Notes under the pieces: model-generated
What the model was told of the DNA's origin: nothing
Databases searched by the model: none
What the model saw: only the letters and a program-made list of their open reading frames with translations
Part shown: positions 8,737 through 17,676 of the stretch, piece by piece
Layout: each line of letters opens with the position of its first letter
How positions within the stretch are numbered: the first letter of the stretch is position 1
Made by a program: the position numbers and the translations under genes
Assembly: GCA_002238505.1 (NCBI GenBank)
Contig: MPMM01000005.1
Location: 62,001 to 126,000, forward strand
DNA: 64,000 nucleotides
Direction: 5' to 3'
DNA from: SAR202 cluster bacterium bin22
GTDB taxonomy: Bacteria; Chloroflexota; Dehalococcoidia; Lucifugimonadales; UBA3495

Positions 8737-8779
8737 GGCTCCAGGGTCTCTTGAGGGTCTCTTTCTGAGCGACAGGAAT

Positions 8780-9379
8780 TCAGGCGGCCTGGCCCGTACG
8801 TGGCCGGCGCATCCGGTTTCGCGTCAGGCGGGCGATGAGCACCCCGGCCACCAGCCCGCACAGGTGTCCTTCCCAGGAAATGAAGGGGGCAGTTGGCAGC
8901 AGACCCAGGAAAATACCGGAACCGAACACCAGCGCCACCACCACCGCCACCAGGATGGCAATAAAACTGCGCTCGTACCAGCTCCGCGACACCAGGTAAC
9001 CAAAGTAACCAAACACCAGGCCGCTGGCCCCAACGTGAATCAGGTTCTGGTCGTCCCAGGGCCAGGGGCGGCCAACCGCCCACAGGGCCAGTCCTCCCGC
9101 GAAGACTATAAACAGGGTGACTCCCACGAAGTTGGCCTGGCCCCGGGCCGCCACCAGTCCTCCGAGGATCAGGAGCGGAAAGGTGTTGGACAGCAGATGG
9201 CCGAAGCCCCCATGCAGGAAGGGACTGAGGGGGATGCCTCTTAATCCCTCTATCGTGCGGGGAACCAGGCCGTACACGTTCAACTGATGGCCCAGGAAGA
9301 GGTTTACGACTTCCACCACCCACAGTATGGACACAAAGGCGATGAGGAGGGAAAAGCCGCCCAGTCGGTCCCAGAACAT
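8780..9379 (-). CDS. Rhomboid family intramembrane serine protease
   Basis: A 199-residue polytopic membrane protein of the rhomboid family, which cleaves substrate helices within the membrane. The catalytic Ser119 lies in GASG and the catalytic His172 in WEGHLCG. His56, His61 and Asn65 in the HGGFGHLLSN motif match the conserved second-helix residues that stabilise the oxyanion. About six membrane segments are visible. The gene sits just after tlyA on the same strand with a 2-base gap, so they probably share a transcript. Substrate unknown. Confidence 0.93.
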   Translation of the reverse strand: MFWDRLGGFSLLIAFVSILWVVEVVNLFLGHQLNVYGLVPRTIEGLRGIPLSPFLHGGFGHLLSNTFPLLILGGLVAARGQANFVGVTLFIVFAGGLALWAVGRPWPWDDQNLIHVGASGLVFGYFGYLVSRSWYERSFIAILVAVVVALVFGSGIFLGLLPTAPFISWEGHLCGLVAGVLIARLTRNRMRRPRTGQAA

Positions 9380-9381
9380 GC

Positions 9382-10146
9382 CTACACCCGGCTTCCTTGC
9401 GATACCTGGACCGGCTTCTGCAGCAGGAGGAAAAATTCACGGTTGCCCTTGTCTCCCAGGATGGGGGAAGGACACAGACCCCGGATCCGCAATCGCTGTT
9501 CGGTGGCCCAGATTACCATCTTGCCAAGGGTGGAGGCATGGACCCTGGGGTCCTTAACGATGCCGCCACGACCTACTTCGCCCCGGGACGCCTCGAACTG
9601 GGGCTTGACCAGGGCAACTATGTGCCCGCCCTCTTTCAAGTGGGTTATAGCGGGGGGCAAGACCAGGGCCAGCGATATGAAAGACACGTCCACCACTACC
9701 AGGTCCACCGGCCGGGGAAGGTCGTAAGGATGGCGCGCGTTGACCTTCTCCATCACCGTTACCCGCGCGTCCTGGCGCAGGCGGAGATGCAGTTGTCCGT
9801 GCCCTACATCCACGGCAAAAACGTGGGTCGCGCCCCGCTGCAACAGGCAGTCGGTGAATCCGCCGGTGGAAGCGCCCACGTCGAGGCCGGTCATTCCCTC
9901 AACAGCCAGCGAGAATTCGTCCAGCGCCCCGGCCAGCTTCAGGCCGCCGCGACTGACGTAGGGCAGGCGTCCCCGTACCTCCAGTGAGGTGTCCTCTGGC
10001 AGTGAGGAACTGGCTTTAAGCACCCGTCCTGAGGGAGCAAAGACCAGGCCTTCCATAATCATGACCTGGGCCTGTTCCCGGCTTTCCACCAGTCCCTTCT
10101 CGGCCAGCAGGACATCAGCCCGTTTTTTTCGAACCCTGGTAGTCAT
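9382..10146 (-). CDS. tlyA: TlyA family rRNA methyltransferase
   Basis: A 254-residue protein with an N-terminal S4 RNA-binding domain (residues 1-60) and an FtsJ-type SAM-dependent methyltransferase domain. The SAM motif GLDVGASTGGF is at 87-97. Lys70 (RGGLK), the Asp of VVVDVSFISL and the Lys of VKPQFE fit the catalytic tetrad of 2'-O-ribose methyltransferases. TlyA proteins methylate 16S and in some species 23S rRNA and were once named haemolysins. It precedes the rhomboid gene with almost no gap. Confidence 0.93.
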   Translation of the reverse strand: MTTRVRKKRADVLLAEKGLVESREQAQVMIMEGLVFAPSGRVLKASSSLPEDTSLEVRGRLPYVSRGGLKLAGALDEFSLAVEGMTGLDVGASTGGFTDCLLQRGATHVFAVDVGHGQLHLRLRQDARVTVMEKVNARHPYDLPRPVDLVVVDVSFISLALVLPPAITHLKEGGHIVALVKPQFEASRGEVGRGGIVKDPRVHASTLGKMVIWATEQRLRIRGLCPSPILGDKGNREFFLLLQKPVQVSQGSRV

Positions 10147-10287
10147 TATCTTCTGTCAGTCAGCGGGTGGGCAGGCTTATGCAGCAACAATTTCTCGTTC
10201 CGAGGGATAGACCGCGTGGTATGGAGCCAGAAATCCGACACGGTCGGCGCCCGTCTATTCCTGAACGCAGCCTGCTCTCCGATCAAC

Positions 10288-11088
10288 CTACTCTCCGGTA
10301 AAGTTGGGCGCCCGCTTTTCCAGGAAAGCGCGGTAACCCTCCTGGTAGTCCCTGGTGTCGAACTGGGCCAGGGGAATACCGGCCTCTTCCGGTGTCAGGT
10401 TTTCCAGGGACGGCTTGGCCTGTACCTGGTTCAAAGTTCGCTTGTTGGCGGCGTGGGAAAGGGGCGCCAGGGCGGCAATATCGCGTGCCAGCTGGTAAGT
10501 CACCTCTTCCAGATTTTCAAGGCTGGTTACCTGGTTGACCAGGCCCATGCGCAGGGCTTCCTCGGCGTCCACCAGCCGGCCGGACATCAGGATGTACAGC
10601 GCATTGCCCTTGCCCACCAGGCTGACCAGTCCCCGCATTTCCCGGTGACCGATGCTGATGCCCAGCCGGGCGGCAGGAATGCCCAGCCGGCTGCCCTCGG
10701 CCGCAATGCGCAGGTCTGTGGCCACCGCCAGCTCGCAGCCGCCGCCGGCAGCAAAGCCCCGTATCATGGAAATGGTGGGAGTGACCAGGTTGGCCAGCGT
10801 ATCCAGCAGGCCGTCCACAGCCGCGTTGTAAATCTTGCCCCTGGCCGAATCGGCGCGATATTCGTCGAAATCGGCGATATCCGCGCCGGCCGAAAAGGCC
10901 ACGTCGCCGGCTCCGGTAATCACCACCACACGAACATCCCGGTCCCGATCCAGTTCCTGTAACCTGTCGGCCAGTTCACCCCACATATGGTAGTTAATGG
11001 CATTGCGCTGCCTGGGCCGGTTGATGGTGATGGTGGCTATGGGTGGCTGCCGGTCCAGCAGGATGTAATCCAGGGCAGTGGTGGACAT
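10288..11088 (-). CDS. Enoyl-CoA hydratase/isomerase family protein
   Basis: A 266-residue crotonase-fold protein. The family uses a backbone oxyanion hole to stabilise CoA-thioester enolates. The two oxyanion segments are visible as FSAGADIADF (about residues 65-74) and RGFAAGGGCELA (about 110-121). The Glu of GHREMRGL may be one of the catalytic acids; the second is not clear, so the reaction (hydration, isomerisation, hydrolysis) is open. GGAGGAG sits just before the ATG. It is a single gene, with a promoter candidate about 100 bases upstream. Confidence 0.9.
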   Translation of the reverse strand: MSTTALDYILLDRQPPIATITINRPRQRNAINYHMWGELADRLQELDRDRDVRVVVITGAGDVAFSAGADIADFDEYRADSARGKIYNAAVDGLLDTLANLVTPTISMIRGFAAGGGCELAVATDLRIAAEGSRLGIPAARLGISIGHREMRGLVSLVGKGNALYILMSGRLVDAEEALRMGLVNQVTSLENLEEVTYQLARDIAALAPLSHAANKRTLNQVQAKPSLENLTPEEAGIPLAQFDTRDYQEGYRAFLEKRAPNFTGE

Positions 11089-11192
11089 GAACTCCTCCGG
11101 TGGAAAAGGGTCGTTTTGCGGGGCGATTCAAGGGTAGCCTACAGGCAAGTCGGAAAGAGTGTCAACCGGAAAAAATCCAAAATATTGCGAAT

Positions 11193-11218
11193 TATAATCA
11201 CCATTTTTTCGAGTCAAA
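11193..11218 (-). promoter_or_regulatory. Promoter candidate for the enoyl-CoA hydratase gene
   Basis: On the minus strand TTGACT is followed after 15 bases by TATAAT, within a stretch that is distinctly AT-rich for this window (11160-11310). Start of transcription would be near 11186, about 100 bases before the ATG at 11088. The spacer is two bases shorter than optimal. The rest of 11089-11463 shows no gene. Confidence 0.4.
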
Positions 11219-11463
11219 ATTAGCATTGGGACTACTTGAAAGCATAATCAGCGAACTAATTACGAAATCATCACACAATCTTCATATGCTATAACTTGTA
11301 TCAATGATTTTGGCTTGCCTTGTGCCGGGGGAAGCCTATAAGATAGTGGGCATCCCGAGATACCTCGCAAAAAGCCCCATCGTGTTCAGTCGGGCCCGTC
11401 GGATTGCCGATGGGCCTGTTCCCGGAATCTCGCGGAGCATCTACTACCCTGGAGCGTTGCAGC

Positions 11464-12435
11464 ATGAGAGCAGCCCGAATAGTAGCTCCCAAGCAGTTTG
11501 ACTTTGTGGACCTGGATATGCCCCAAGCCGGCGACGGCCAGTGCCTGATAAAACTGGAACGGGTTTCCGTGTGCGGCAGCGACATTCGTCACGGTTACGG
11601 CCCCGTTGAGCCGGAAGAGAACTATCCCATGCCGGCGGGGCGCCCCTGCCACGAACTGGCCGGCGTCATCGTGGAAAGCCGTACCGACGAGTACCACGAG
11701 GGCCAGCGGGTCATAGTCATTCCTGAGCGCGGCACCGGCGGCCTGATGGAATACATGGTCTCGCGCCCGGGCCGCATGATTCTGCTTCCGGACGAGGGGC
11801 CGCTGGACGGGTGGGTAATGTGCCAGCCACCCGGCACCGTCCTTTATTCCTGCAAGCGGATGGACACCCTTCTCCAGAAGAACGTCCTGATTCTGGGCCA
11901 GGGCAGCATCGGGCTCAGCTTCACCATGCTGACTTCCCGCATGGGCGCCCGCAACGTAATGACGGTGGACCCCCTTGACTACCGGCTGGAAAAGTCGGCC
12001 CAGATGGGCGCCTCCCATACCATCAACCCGGACAGGGACAACCTGACCGAGGCCGTTATGGAAATTACCCGCGGCCAGGGCCCCGACATTGTGGTTGAGG
12101 CCGCCGGCTACCCGGATACCTTCAACGAGGCCTTCCGGCAGGTGCGCCAGTTCGGGACCGTCATCCTCTTCGGCATTCAGAGCGACGACTTTGTGCCCCT
12201 CGAGCACAACCTGCTGATGGAGAAGCAGCCTACCATCTTCCCCACCACCGGCGCGCGCAGCGCTGATCCCATCAGCCAGATTCAGGACCTGGTCAGCCTG
12301 CGTGAGCGCGGCTGGTGTGAACCTGCCGACCTGATAACCCACCGCCTTCCCTTCTCTGACGTCCAAAAGGCCTACGACATGTACGAGCAGCGCCAGGACA
12401 ACATCATCAAGGTGGTAATGGACATCAATCAATAG
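11464..12435 (+). CDS. Zinc-binding alcohol dehydrogenase family protein
   Basis: A 323-residue medium-chain dehydrogenase/reductase. Catalytic-zinc ligands are visible as Cys37 (VCGSD) and His63-Glu64 (CHELAG). The Rossmann motif GQGSIG is at 145-150 and an acidic residue follows the second strand (VDPLDY), which favours NAD. The four-cysteine lobe that holds a structural zinc in many relatives is absent. The start is ATG 11464 (MRAARIV), with TGGAG upstream; the open frame extends a further 20 codons without typical family sequence. Likely acts on a sugar alcohol or similar polyol, but the substrate is inferred from family only. Confidence 0.88.
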   Translation: MRAARIVAPKQFDFVDLDMPQAGDGQCLIKLERVSVCGSDIRHGYGPVEPEENYPMPAGRPCHELAGVIVESRTDEYHEGQRVIVIPERGTGGLMEYMVSRPGRMILLPDEGPLDGWVMCQPPGTVLYSCKRMDTLLQKNVLILGQGSIGLSFTMLTSRMGARNVMTVDPLDYRLEKSAQMGASHTINPDRDNLTEAVMEITRGQGPDIVVEAAGYPDTFNEAFRQVRQFGTVILFGIQSDDFVPLEHNLLMEKQPTIFPTTGARSADPISQIQDLVSLRERGWCEPADLITHRLPFSDVQKAYDMYEQRQDNIIKVVMDINQ

Positions 12436-12550
12436 CAACGAACCGCATTTGGATTTCCGCATATGGATTTCCCCCGGTCAGCAATATCGGGAAAAATCTG
12501 TTTTGGAGAGCGGTTCCGTTTGGGCCTGCCACGATTGAGGAGGTGAAGTA

Positions 12551-13462
12551 GTGGGGCCAGCAGCGATTAACATTCAAATGGTTCGGGAAAACCTGGCGCT
12601 ATCCATAGCCTTTTGGGCCGCGGCCCAAAGGGGCGTTATCACCGCCAACAGCGTACCGGCAAAAGCCGCATTCAAGTCCATAGGCAACGAATTCCTGGAG
12701 GTAGATACTCCCCTGGAACTGGCAGACAACCGGGAACTGGTAAGGTGCGTCAGCAACCAGATTCGCAGCGCGTTCGCCTTTTCCGCCATCCAGACCTACC
12801 GTTCCCTGGAAACAACCTACCGTGGCTCTCCTTTGCAGGAGATGGACAACGACTTGCGGGGCGCCCGTTGCAGCTTCTTCGTCCTCAACAAGACAGTAGC
12901 CCAGAACCTTCTCTCTCCCATCTGGGTCTGTCCTCCTGAATTTCGCACCCGGTTTGAGGTCCGAGACGTTCCCTTTTCCCTGGATACTTCCGCCCTGGAC
13001 GGCAAGGAAGTGTTCTGGGACCACTTTGGCGGGCTGCAGAGTTACCTGGGGTTGCTGGAGTACTGTTGCCTGCGGGTTGCCGAGGACACTTCCGACGTCC
13101 CCAGGGAGGACAGGATTGTCGAGGCTGAGCCCTCCACCAGGCCGTCCCTGACGGGTAATGGCAAGATTTCCACCACCGACGACGTGGTGACCTATATCGG
13201 GGAACGCTGCGATATTGGAGACACCGAGAAAGTCATTGCCAAAGGTCTGTACCTGGACTATACGGAGTGGTGCTACCAGCGCGGCGAGGAACCCCTGGCT
13301 CAGCGCAGCTTCGGCATGCAGTTGACTGCCCGTGGGTTTCACCGGCAACGGCGCGGCAAGGGACGTCACTGGTGGATGGGACTGGGACTTCGTACTCCCT
13401 TCGTTCCATATTCCGCCAATGGGCACCCTTCGGTGACAGAATCTCGGCAGCCGATAGTGTAG
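12551..13462 (+). CDS. Unknown protein with primase-C-terminal-like winged helix
   Basis: A 303-residue protein with a GTG start and a strong GAGGAGGTG upstream. The last third (about residues 225-280: YTEWCYQRGEEPLAQRSFG, then TARGFHRQRRGKGRHWWMG) closely resembles the winged-helix DNA-binding domain at the C-terminus of phage P4/D5-type primase-helicases. The helicase and primase domains themselves are absent. The N-terminal 200 residues are mostly helical and I do not recognise them. It stands alone, so it may be a DNA-binding regulator or the remnant of a mobile-element function that was co-opted. The sequence is intact and its composition is like its neighbours. Confidence 0.75.
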   Translation: MGPAAINIQMVRENLALSIAFWAAAQRGVITANSVPAKAAFKSIGNEFLEVDTPLELADNRELVRCVSNQIRSAFAFSAIQTYRSLETTYRGSPLQEMDNDLRGARCSFFVLNKTVAQNLLSPIWVCPPEFRTRFEVRDVPFSLDTSALDGKEVFWDHFGGLQSYLGLLEYCCLRVAEDTSDVPREDRIVEAEPSTRPSLTGNGKISTTDDVVTYIGERCDIGDTEKVIAKGLYLDYTEWCYQRGEEPLAQRSFGMQLTARGFHRQRRGKGRHWWMGLGLRTPFVPYSANGHPSVTESRQPIV

Positions 13463-13752
13463 CGCCGGACCTTCCCTAAACCGGGCACAACTTCCGCTAC
13501 ACAGTTGCCAACCCGGAACGCGACCAGTCCCTGGCCTCCTTTTATCATCTCTTCCCTAAAGCCAGGTCCTCCCCCTGATCAACGCATCTGCGCACTGCGC
13601 GCCGGCATGTGCGCTGGTCCGGCATACGCTGGGCACAGGGCAGGATTGTCCGGGTGAATTGCGGGGGGCCGGCTCGTGGAGACTCTCCCGGCTGCCGGAG
13701 AGGGTGGCCAGAGCAGGGTTGTCGAGAAATGGGGCGCCAGGTCGGCGAGGTT

Positions 13753-14505
13753 CTACTGCGCCGTCCAGCCACCATCGATAACAAGCTCGTTGCCCGTCAT
13801 GAAGGATGACTCATCGGAAGCCAGGAATAGAACGCCGAAGGCTACGTCGTTGGGCTGACCGTACCGGCCCAGGGGTATGCGGGAAACGGTGGTGTTGAAG
13901 CGGTCGGGGTTGGAGCGTCCGCCTTCGGTCATGGGCGTGGCGATGGGGCCCGGGTGGACGGAGTTGGCCCGGATGCCGTCGCCGGCGTACTGAATCGCGG
14001 TGGCCTTGGTGAAGATGCGCACCGCGCCCTTGGAAGCCTGGTACTGGGAACTGCTGTTGTCCACTCCCACCAGCCCCAGCTGGGATGAGATGTTGACGAT
14101 GGAGCCGCCGCCATTCCGGCGCATTACCGGCAACACAGCCCGGGTACCCAGGAAAGTCCCCTTGGCATTGATATCCATCACCCGGTCCCACTCTGCTTCG
14201 GACACATCCTCCAACAGGCCGGCGCCGCTAACCCCGGCGTTGTTGACCAGTATGTCCAGCTTGCCGAATCGCGATACGGCAGCGTCTATGGCGGCCTGCC
14301 ACTGGGCCGCGCTGGTAACGTCCAGGGGCAGAAACATGGCCTGACCGCCCTCCCGGGCAATGTCGGCCTCCAGGGCCTTCCCATCCTCCTCAAGCACGTC
14401 ACCAAAGGCGACGCTGGCCCCCTCGGAGATGAAGAGGCGGACCTCCGCGGCGCCCATACCCCGGGCCCCGCCGCTGATAAAGGCAACCTTGCCGGCCAAT
14501 CGCAT
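13753..14505 (-). CDS. SDR family oxidoreductase
   Basis: A classical SDR of 250 residues. SGGARGMG at 11-18 binds cofactor, NNAG is at 88-91, and the catalytic residues are Ser140, Tyr155 and Lys159 (YQASK). Asp36 after the second beta strand indicates NAD rather than NADP. The string is close to the 3-alpha/20-beta-hydroxysteroid dehydrogenase and cyclopentanol dehydrogenase groups, but the substrate cannot be fixed. I chose ATG 14505 (MRLAGK) because AAGGTG lies six bases upstream; an earlier ATG would add 21 atypical residues. Confidence 0.9.
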   Translation of the reverse strand: MRLAGKVAFISGGARGMGAAEVRLFISEGASVAFGDVLEEDGKALEADIAREGGQAMFLPLDVTSAAQWQAAIDAAVSRFGKLDILVNNAGVSGAGLLEDVSEAEWDRVMDINAKGTFLGTRAVLPVMRRNGGGSIVNISSQLGLVGVDNSSSQYQASKGAVRIFTKATAIQYAGDGIRANSVHPGPIATPMTEGGRSNPDRFNTTVSRIPLGRYGQPNDVAFGVLFLASDESSFMTGNELVIDGGWTAQ

Positions 14506-14608
14506 TTTTGCACCTTCAGGTAAGGAGGTAGCCGTTCCGGACACATCCCGAAAAACTGCGAACCCCATAATAACACCTGGGGGGAGACAGCAGGAGGCGG
14601 AGAAAGGG

Positions 14609-15457
14609 TTATTCTTCGGATTTGACGGGGAAGGCCCGCTTGTGGAGGGTGGCTACGCCGAAGATTGCAGACGCCACCAGGGCCATGGCCGGGCCAGAGG
14701 GCCAGTTGGCGTAGTAGGACAGGTACAGGCCGACGACCGCCGAGAGTACCCCGATGGCTGCGCCAATCAGGATTACCCCGGTGAACCTTCTTGCCAGCAG
14801 GTAGGCGGCTGCCGATGGAATTACGAGCATGGCCATTACCAGGACTATTCCAGCCGCCGACAGGCCAATGACGATAACCAAAGCCAGCAGAGCCAGCAGG
14901 ACATACTCGACCACCGTGGTTTTGATACCGACAACCCGGGCGCCCACGGGGTCAAAGGTGGTGAAGACCAGGTGCCGGTGGAACAGGAAAATCCCGGCGG
15001 CCACGGCCACGGTCAGGACCAGGGACACCAGGACGTCGGTGCGCGTCACGCCCAGGACCTGGCCCAGCAGCAGGTCTTCGATGTTGATGGCGCGTCCGGG
15101 ATTCACGTCCACGCTGATGGACAGAATAATCAGCCCGATGGCGAACATTCCGGCAAAGACTACGCCGATGGAGGTATCGTCACTGATGCCCGTGTGGCGG
15201 CTGAGGTACCCCATAAGCAGGGCAATGGCGATGCCCCCGGGGACGGCGGTGACGTAAGAGGTAAAACCCAAAAGAGAGGCCACGGCAACGGGGACAACTA
15301 TAGAGTGGGCCAGGGCATCGCTCATGAAAGCGCGGCCCCGGGTGATGATGTAGGCCCCTACTATGGGAAGCAGAAACCCCACCAGCGCCGAAACTATCAG
15401 AGCCCGCTGCATGAAAGAGTACTGGAAGGGCCCGGCAACGAAATCAATCATTATCAA
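14609..15457 (-). CDS. Metal ABC transporter permease (ZnuB/MntB type)
   Basis: A 282-residue ABC-3 family permease with about eight membrane segments, the membrane part of importers for zinc, manganese or iron. Family stretches include RGRAFMSDALAHSI and, near the end, GLYLSYYANWPSGPAMALVA. Its ATG overlaps the stop of the ATPase gene (ATGA at 15454-15457). No substrate-binding protein is adjacent, so the metal is not determined and the binding protein must be encoded elsewhere. A decayed C-terminal piece of a second permease of this family lies at 60499-60652. Confidence 0.92.
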   Translation of the reverse strand: MIMIDFVAGPFQYSFMQRALIVSALVGFLLPIVGAYIITRGRAFMSDALAHSIVVPVAVASLLGFTSYVTAVPGGIAIALLMGYLSRHTGISDDTSIGVVFAGMFAIGLIILSISVDVNPGRAINIEDLLLGQVLGVTRTDVLVSLVLTVAVAAGIFLFHRHLVFTTFDPVGARVVGIKTTVVEYVLLALLALVIVIGLSAAGIVLVMAMLVIPSAAAYLLARRFTGVILIGAAIGVLSAVVGLYLSYYANWPSGPAMALVASAIFGVATLHKRAFPVKSEE

Positions 15458-16230
15458 TCATTGTTCATGTGGGTCTCGATGTGAGTTTCACCGCCCATAT
15501 GGCTGTGGGCCAGAACCATGCCGTGGGAGCCGTAGAGTTCCTCCAGAACCTCGGGGTTGAATGCCTCTGCGGGCGGCCCATAGGCGCAGATGTGGCGGTT
15601 GATACAGATGATCTGGTCGAAGCGTTCGGCCAGGTTGGTCAGGTCATGGGTTGCCAGCAGCACCACTCTTCCTTCGTCCCGGAGGGACTGGAGGACTTCA
15701 ATAATGCCCTCCTGGGCTCCCACATCCACCCCGCTGAAGGCTTCGTCCAGCAGAATGATGCTGGCATCCTGGGCCAGGGCCCGGGCTATGAACACCCGTT
15801 GCCGCTGTCCCCCGGAGTTTTCTTCGATGAGGGCATCGCGCCTTTCCCACAGACCGACCCGTTCCAGGCACGTCCTTACAATTTCGCGGTCCTTGCGGCC
15901 AAAATGGCGGAACAACCCCAGGTGGCAGTACCGTCCCATCATCACCACGTCGTGAACGGTGGCAGGGAACCGCAGATTGATGCTGTCCCGCTGGGGAACG
16001 TAGGCCAGGGCACCGGAGCGACCCTTGGCGCCGTGCAGTTCCACCGTTCCCCTGGTAATGGGCAGCACTCCGGCGATGGCGCCGAAAAGAGTGCTCTTAC
16101 CGGCCCCGTTCGGACCCAGCACACCGACCAGGTTGCCGGGGCCAATATGAAAATTGACGTTGACCAGGGCGCGAAATCCGTCTCGGTCCACTGTCAGATC
16201 GGTAACTGTAATTCCCGGCTGGTTATTCAT
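15454..16230 (-). CDS. Metal ABC transporter ATP-binding protein (ZnuC/MntA type)
   Basis: A 258-residue ABC ATPase. Walker A GPNGAGKST is at 39-47, the signature SGGQRQRV and Walker B IILLDEAFSG are present, and the H-loop is in LLATHDL. It ends in a His-rich tail (HSHMGGETHIETHMNND), common in metal-handling proteins. The start ATG at 16230 has GAGG upstream; the frame is open for 39 more codons to 16347, which would give a non-typical N-terminus. It is translationally coupled to the permease. A promoter candidate lies at 16377-16405. Confidence 0.92.
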   Translation of the reverse strand: MNNQPGITVTDLTVDRDGFRALVNVNFHIGPGNLVGVLGPNGAGKSTLFGAIAGVLPITRGTVELHGAKGRSGALAYVPQRDSINLRFPATVHDVVMMGRYCHLGLFRHFGRKDREIVRTCLERVGLWERRDALIEENSGGQRQRVFIARALAQDASIILLDEAFSGVDVGAQEGIIEVLQSLRDEGRVVLLATHDLTNLAERFDQIICINRHICAYGPPAEAFNPEVLEELYGSHGMVLAHSHMGGETHIETHMNND

Positions 16231-16376
16231 TGGTGGCCCTCGGTGTCCTGGCTGTCCCCACCATGCTTCTGTTGGCACTAAGTGAGGGGAGAAACGCAAG
16301 GGAGCAACGGCGCGCATAAAGCGGGGCTCGTTGATATTTGCAATCATCCGTTGTTTCTAAACAGGAACTGCCATCG

Positions 16377-16405
16377 ATTGTATAACAGGTGAAAGAAGGT
16401 ATCAA
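16377..16405 (-). promoter_or_regulatory. Promoter candidate for the metal ABC transporter operon
   Basis: On the minus strand TTGATA, a 17-base spacer, then TACAAT. Transcription would start near 16370, giving a ~140-base leader before ATG 16230. No recognisable Zur, MntR or Fur box is visible nearby. The remainder of 16231-16924 holds no gene that I can support; it contains a 19-base string, GGGCGAAGGCC-x-TCGCAT, twice (near 16419 and 16588). Confidence 0.4.
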
Positions 16406-16924
16406 ATACTTCAGGGTATTGGGCGAAGGCCATCGCATGAGCGCCAAATTGGCCAAACTTCTGGAGAACGGTCAACAGGATATTGTGGGGAACAAACGAT
16501 GGGGGGCGGGATACCCGCCTGCGCGGGAAAGACGGCAGGAGGGGTGATGGGACCGAGTCTGAATTCATCCGATAGCCCTGGCCCCCTGGGCGAAGGCCGT
16601 CGCATTTCTTGAGGTGCAATGAGGGTCAATTGCCAAGGGCACGGGGGCTTTCCCACTCTCTCTGGAGAGACATGAGGCGTTCCAGCTTACCTGTATGCGC
16701 TCAATCTGGCCCGCTCTGTTTTCGAGGCGGGGAGTTCTTGAAGAAGGCCAAGGTGACGTGACGCTGTTCTGGCAGGATCCGGCAAGCGGATCCCGGGGGA
16801 TTATCGGGAGACGAAGCGGGACCGCGCCAATGTGGAAGGGCGGGCAACAAACCCGCCACCGCAGAGGGGCAAACCGTATGGCAACCCATTCCAGGGGCCC
16901 TTGAGGAGGGGGTTGATTAGCCTG

Positions 16925-17506
16925 CTACCGGCTGTCCTCCACCTGGCTGAAGGGTTGCCGGGCGAAGATGCGATGTACCATCGGTTCAAAGAATTCCAGC
17001 GGAAGGGACTCGTAAGCGGGGTCGAAGGAAGACTGGTCCCATTTGTGGCAGAAGTCAACGGTGTCCTGGTACCACGGGTGGTCGCGGTAGGCGTCCCGGG
17101 CGTTGCGGTCGCCGCCCGAATGGTGGGCGTAATAGTAGCTCTGGAACAGGCCGTGGTGCCTGACTATCCAGTAAGTGCGCTCGGAAACGTAGGGACGCAG
17201 CACCGCCGCCGCCAGTTCGCTGTGATTGAAGGGTGACAACAGGTCGCCGATGTCGTGGAGCAAGGCCGCCACCACTGTTTCCTCGTCGGCCCCGTCGCGA
17301 TGGGCGCGGGTGGCGGACTGCAGGGAGTGCTCCAGCCGGTCAATCTTGTAGCCGGACAGCGACCCCGACAGGTTCCGGAGCATGTCCAGCACCCGGTCCG
17401 CCGTACCCTGGGCGAATTCTTCCTCCAGTCGATCCAGGAGTGCGTAGTCCTCGCGGGTGCCTTCCGCCATTCTGGTGAAGGCTACCGTCTCGTTGATATC
17501 GGGCAT
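16925..17506 (-). CDS. HD-domain protein, MIOX/PhnZ-like oxygenase candidate
   Basis: A 193-residue HD-fold protein. Potential metal ligands are His60, His84-Asp85 (LLHDIGD), His95, His117 or His118 (VRHHG) and Asp157 (KWDQ). This H-HD-H-H-D set is that of the mixed-valent di-iron oxygenase branch of HD proteins, which includes the phosphonate oxygenase PhnZ and myo-inositol oxygenase, and the protein reads like the group often annotated as phosphonate-degradation HD-domain oxygenase. No phosphonate genes are nearby, so the substrate is open. A plain phosphohydrolase is the alternative. Confidence 0.75.
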   Translation of the reverse strand: MPDINETVAFTRMAEGTREDYALLDRLEEEFAQGTADRVLDMLRNLSGSLSGYKIDRLEHSLQSATRAHRDGADEETVVAALLHDIGDLLSPFNHSELAAAVLRPYVSERTYWIVRHHGLFQSYYYAHHSGGDRNARDAYRDHPWYQDTVDFCHKWDQSSFDPAYESLPLEFFEPMVHRIFARQPFSQVEDSR

Positions 17507-17642
17507 GGGTTCGCTCCTTTAACCTGTTGGTTGTGCCGGTTCAATGTTGTCGGGACCGGGCTGGTGTTGATTCTTGCTGCCAGCGTGAATGCACCTGGTG
17601 TCGCGCGGGACACGGGCAGACACACGGGCCTTCGCCGGACAC

Positions 17643-17665
17643 GGGCAGACACACAGGTCTGCCCC
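17643..17665 (-). terminator. Hairpin after the BtpA-like gene
   Basis: Stem GGGCAGAC with GTCTGCCC and a 7-base loop, 12 bases past the stop of the gene ending at 17677. The flanking GTAGGGGC sequence marks it as one of the dispersed palindromes found at gene ends in this window. A related half-site, GGGCAGACACAC, is repeated near 17611 and 17643. Confidence 0.5.
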
Positions 17666-17676
17666 TACCGAATTGC

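Noticed and set aside
16344-16619. A 91-codon minus-strand open frame upstream of the metal ABC transporter
   Set aside because: No recognisable similarity or ribosome site, and it spans the promoter candidate at 16377-16405.
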